From Agelaius tricolor (taxonomy: Eukaryota; Chordata; Aves; Passeriformes; Icteridae): a DNA stretch of 64,000 nucleotides. Shown in pieces: positions 61,390 through 64,000 of this stretch. The notes beneath the pieces are model-generated. The model did no database searches and was not told the origin of the DNA. It worked only from the letters and a program-made list of their open reading frames with translations. A program made the translations under genes and the position numbers. Location: NCBI GenBank assembly GCA_023055355.1, contig JALJCS010000004.1, forward strand, positions 17,762,001-17,826,000, read 5' to 3'. How positions within the stretch are numbered: position 1 is the first letter of the stretch; every line of letters starts with the position of its first letter.

Positions 61390-62830
61390 AGCAAAGCAGG
61401 CTCAAACTTCAAAAGGTATAAAGAAAACTTTATTAACACAATTAAAAGAAAAATAGAAAGAAATCAGAATAAACCTTTAGAACAGTTCACTTCTCACCAC
61501 ACCCTCTTTTCTTTTCCACTGGGAAAGTAAAGAGACAGAGTAAAGAGACAAAGCCTGGGACTTTCAGTCAGTTTACCACCTCTAAAATAGTCTTTCTTCA
61601 GTTCTCTCAGGGAGAGGAGTCCCTCTTGCCATGCCATGGAGACTTTTCCATAAGAAACAGTCCCCTCATGGCTTTAATTTTCACAAATAGCAGCCGGAAA
61701 TCTGCAATCATTAAGTCCCTCCCACGTTTTGGTAGTTTTTTCCATAACTATCACCACAGGTGAGTAATTTCAGCTTATTGGGGTACAATTTTAAGGACGA
61801 GTTGTTCTAGTATAGAAACAAAAGTTCTCTTCTTTTATCTCTGGAAACAGAGGTTTTCTTCTTCCATCTCTGGGGAAAGGTTTCTCATCTGTCTCATCTC
61901 TCTCTGTTCAAGCTACTTCAACACCTGCTTGCTTCAACACTGGTGCCTCTGCTTAATGTGGCTAGAACACTACATCCCGCCAGCGCATTCCATGAGTTAC
62001 AGGGGGGGAAAAAAGTCTGATGTATCAATTATATCTTCACCATAGCCATACAAGAGAATTTCAGCCCAAGACTAAGGCATCTCCTCATTCTACTTCCATC
62101 TCCTCCTTTACTGACCTTGGTGTCTCTATGTTGTTTTCTCTATGTGTCTTCACCCTTTCCTTCTCTCTCACTTGAGAGAGGATTGATGACTGCAAGTTTC
62201 ATCTGTACACTAAAAATGTTAATATCTTGCCCGGGCTGTGGATAGCCATATGATCTTTGCTGAGCAGTGGCCACTCTGGTTGCATGGCTGTTTTCTGGCC
62301 CCTGCTGCATTAAATTCCAGTTGCAGGGGCTGATTTCTGTGTGGGGCTGCAGAGCCATCTCTGCTTTTAGCCACATGATTTTTCTGCTGCACCAGTAGAG
62401 TGGCTCAGTGGCTCATGGCTGGCTTGGCTCCTTCCAAAGCTGAATGGAGCTGGCATGCTCCACTGGCCATGGTTGGAACTCGGTGGCAGCAGAATCTCAG
62501 CCAAGCTGTGCTGCAGGCCAGGCTGGCCGGGCTGTGTGGCAGAGCAGGGCTGGACTGGCCTGGCCACACCACACAGCAGAGTGAGGCCTTGCCTGGCTAG
62601 CATCCAGTAACCTGATGGAAGGCTAGAAGCAAGAGAGCTTTTCCCAGGATTTGTTCATTTTTAAATACGTTTTCCACAGAGGCATTTTCAGCTCTTTTAA
62701 GTGGTTTAACAGGTTGTCAATATTCAAACTAGCCAACTGATTGGTTTTGTCAGGTCCAAAGGAAGCTGCCAAGGTCCTTACAGGGAATCACTTCCATAGC
62801 TCATGGATTTTTTTCTTAACTAAAACCTAA
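61390..62830 (-). mobile_element. Second diverged ERV LTR remnant, minus orientation
   Basis: It shares several landmarks with the LTR at 58.0-59.1 kb. One is the CTGACCTTGGTGTC motif near 62112. Another is a minus-strand CTCTGTGGAAAACGTATTTAAA promoter-like block near 62660-62690. A third is a shared module at 61661-61711. An AATAAA hexamer on the minus strand at 61429-61434 marks a likely R/U5 side. It is longer and more diverged than a typical LTR, so nested or tandem pieces are likely. No viral coding sequence was seen. Boundaries are approximate. Confidence 0.5.
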
Positions 62831-63034
62831 ACTATGTTAAACCATAACAGCTACACAATTGTAGAAATTGCAACAAGAGTTTCTCTGTCCTCTACAGCAG
62901 CTCTGGACATGGGGAGAGGACAGCGCAGAATCTTAGGTTTAACATATTCTAGTCAGAAGGTCAAAATCAGAACTATCTGCCTCCTGAATTTGTCTTGGTC
63001 CACAAGAATGGAGCAGGTGGACAACATGACCCAG

Positions 63035-63515
63035 CCATGGGCACTCCCAGACCAGAGAGCCAAACATGTCCTGGGCTGCATCCAAAGCAGTGTGGGCAGC
63101 AGGGGAGGGAGGGGACTCAGCCCCTCTGTTCTGGTAAGACCCCAACTGGAACCCTGGATCCAGGGGTCCTAGCACTGAACAAGCCTGCTGGAATCAGGTC
63201 ACAGAAGGCCACAAATATCACTGGAGGGCTGGAGCACCTGCTGTATGAACAAACCTGAGAGTTGGGATTGTTTGGCCTGGAGAAGAGAAGGCTCTGAAGT
63301 GACCTTATTGCAGCCTTCTAGTACGTGAAGGGGGCCTGTAAGAAATATATGGACAGACTTTTTTAGAAGGGCCTGTTGCAACAGGACACAAGGTAATGAT
63401 TTTAAAATGGAGAAGATTAGCTATAAGAAGTTTTTGTACATTGAATGTGGTGAAATACTAGCACAGGTTGCCCAGAGTTGGTGGTTGCCCCATCCCTGGA
63501 AGTGTCCAAGTCTTC
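63035..63515 (+). mobile_element. CR1 LINE fragment, 3' truncated
   Basis: About 480 bp matching the avian CR1 tail region in order: 'catgtcctgggctgcatcc', 'tggagcacctgctgtatgaa', 'ttgggattgtttggcctgg', 'gaagagaaggctctgaagtg', 'caggttgcccagag' and 'ccccatccctggaagtgt'. It stops before the usual CR1 3' terminal repeat. It is diverged and non-coding. Part of a 112-codon open frame at its left is incidental. Confidence 0.85.
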
Positions 63516-64000
63516 ACTGCAACTTCAGTAGCCTTGTGTCCATTCATTGGTTCAGAGAGCACAGTGAAGCACTTTATTAAGTTCTAGCAAATTAATTGTG
63601 ACTTTAAAAGGATTATGAATAAATTTTCTGTCTTCTGAAGCATGATTTCAAATTTGGGGCATAGTAATGACTGGGGATATTCTATTTAAAAAAAAAATGA
63701 CCTTTAAAAGGTTCCTTTCATATAAAACTATTTTATTTTTTTATGACTAAGAGCACGGAAACATATTTTTTGTAACAGAAATTGACCACAAACTCCAGCT
63801 TCCAGAGAAAAGCAACAGAATTAAAAATTCAACTGTCATATGGTGTTTTGTCATACTTGTGTTTTCTGAGGCTCATTAATTCAACCCCTTCCATTAAACC
63901 CTTAAAATTCAACAGCAAAACTAGAAATCATGTTTCTGAACTTTACTCCAGACAAAGATAAAGAAATAGGGTATGACAAGACTAAAAAAATAACTGTTCA

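Larger units (their letters stand above)
57788..64000 (-). other. SPIN1 upstream intron, partial
   Basis: Sequence upstream of the 49-nt exon. The codons for the SPIN1 N-terminus (17 residues) were looked for on the minus strand and not seen, so the intron extends to and beyond the right edge. It carries two LTR remnants and a CR1 fragment. The stretches 59.1-61.4 kb and 63.5-64.0 kb contain nothing I recognise. Confidence 0.75.

Overview
The window looks like nuclear DNA from a bird. Evidence: 5'-truncated CR1 LINE fragments with typical avian 3' ends, several LTRs of a kind abundant in neoavian and especially passerine genomes, GC near 40 percent, and conserved vertebrate exons with GT-AG introns. 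Only two protein-coding genes can be supported, both on the minus strand and in tandem: SPIN1 on the right and NXNL2 in the middle. The same neighbours lie together on human 9q22. That synteny corresponds to the avian Z chromosome. SPIN1 also has a W copy in birds, so Z is an inference.

Layout. 1-23.2 kb is a gene desert with microsatellites, a short CpG-rich block near 13.6 kb and CTCF-like motifs. 23.96-31.37 kb is NXNL2: two coding exons, 156 codons, complete, with a TATA box and CpG island at its 5' end and LTR remnants in its 6.9 kb intron. 31.7-45.2 kb is intergenic. It holds CR1 pieces and an old LTR split by a nested block: a CR1 end, GC-rich DNA, a pure 39-unit CCCTT array and a 16-bp-arm hairpin. 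45.2-57.8 kb carries the last four coding exons of SPIN1 and a long 3' UTR. 57.8-64 kb is SPIN1 intron with two LTR remnants and a long CR1 fragment. The first SPIN1 coding exon (17 codons plus one base, by reading-frame arithmetic) lies beyond the right edge.

Function. NXNL2 is a thioredoxin-fold protein (rod-derived cone viability factor 2) linked to photoreceptor and neuron survival. SPIN1 is a three-Tudor-repeat reader of H3K4me3/H3R8me2a. Nothing suggests the two act in one pathway; their linkage is ancestral synteny. I found no bacterial-type system, CRISPR array, tRNA, rRNA or intact viral gene, and no clear novel system. The most interesting items are the stop codon embedded in the NXNL2 splice donor, the nested repeat block at 38.5-40.1 kb, and a module shared by two neighbouring LTRs. 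All repeat names and homologies come from recognition by eye; no search was run.
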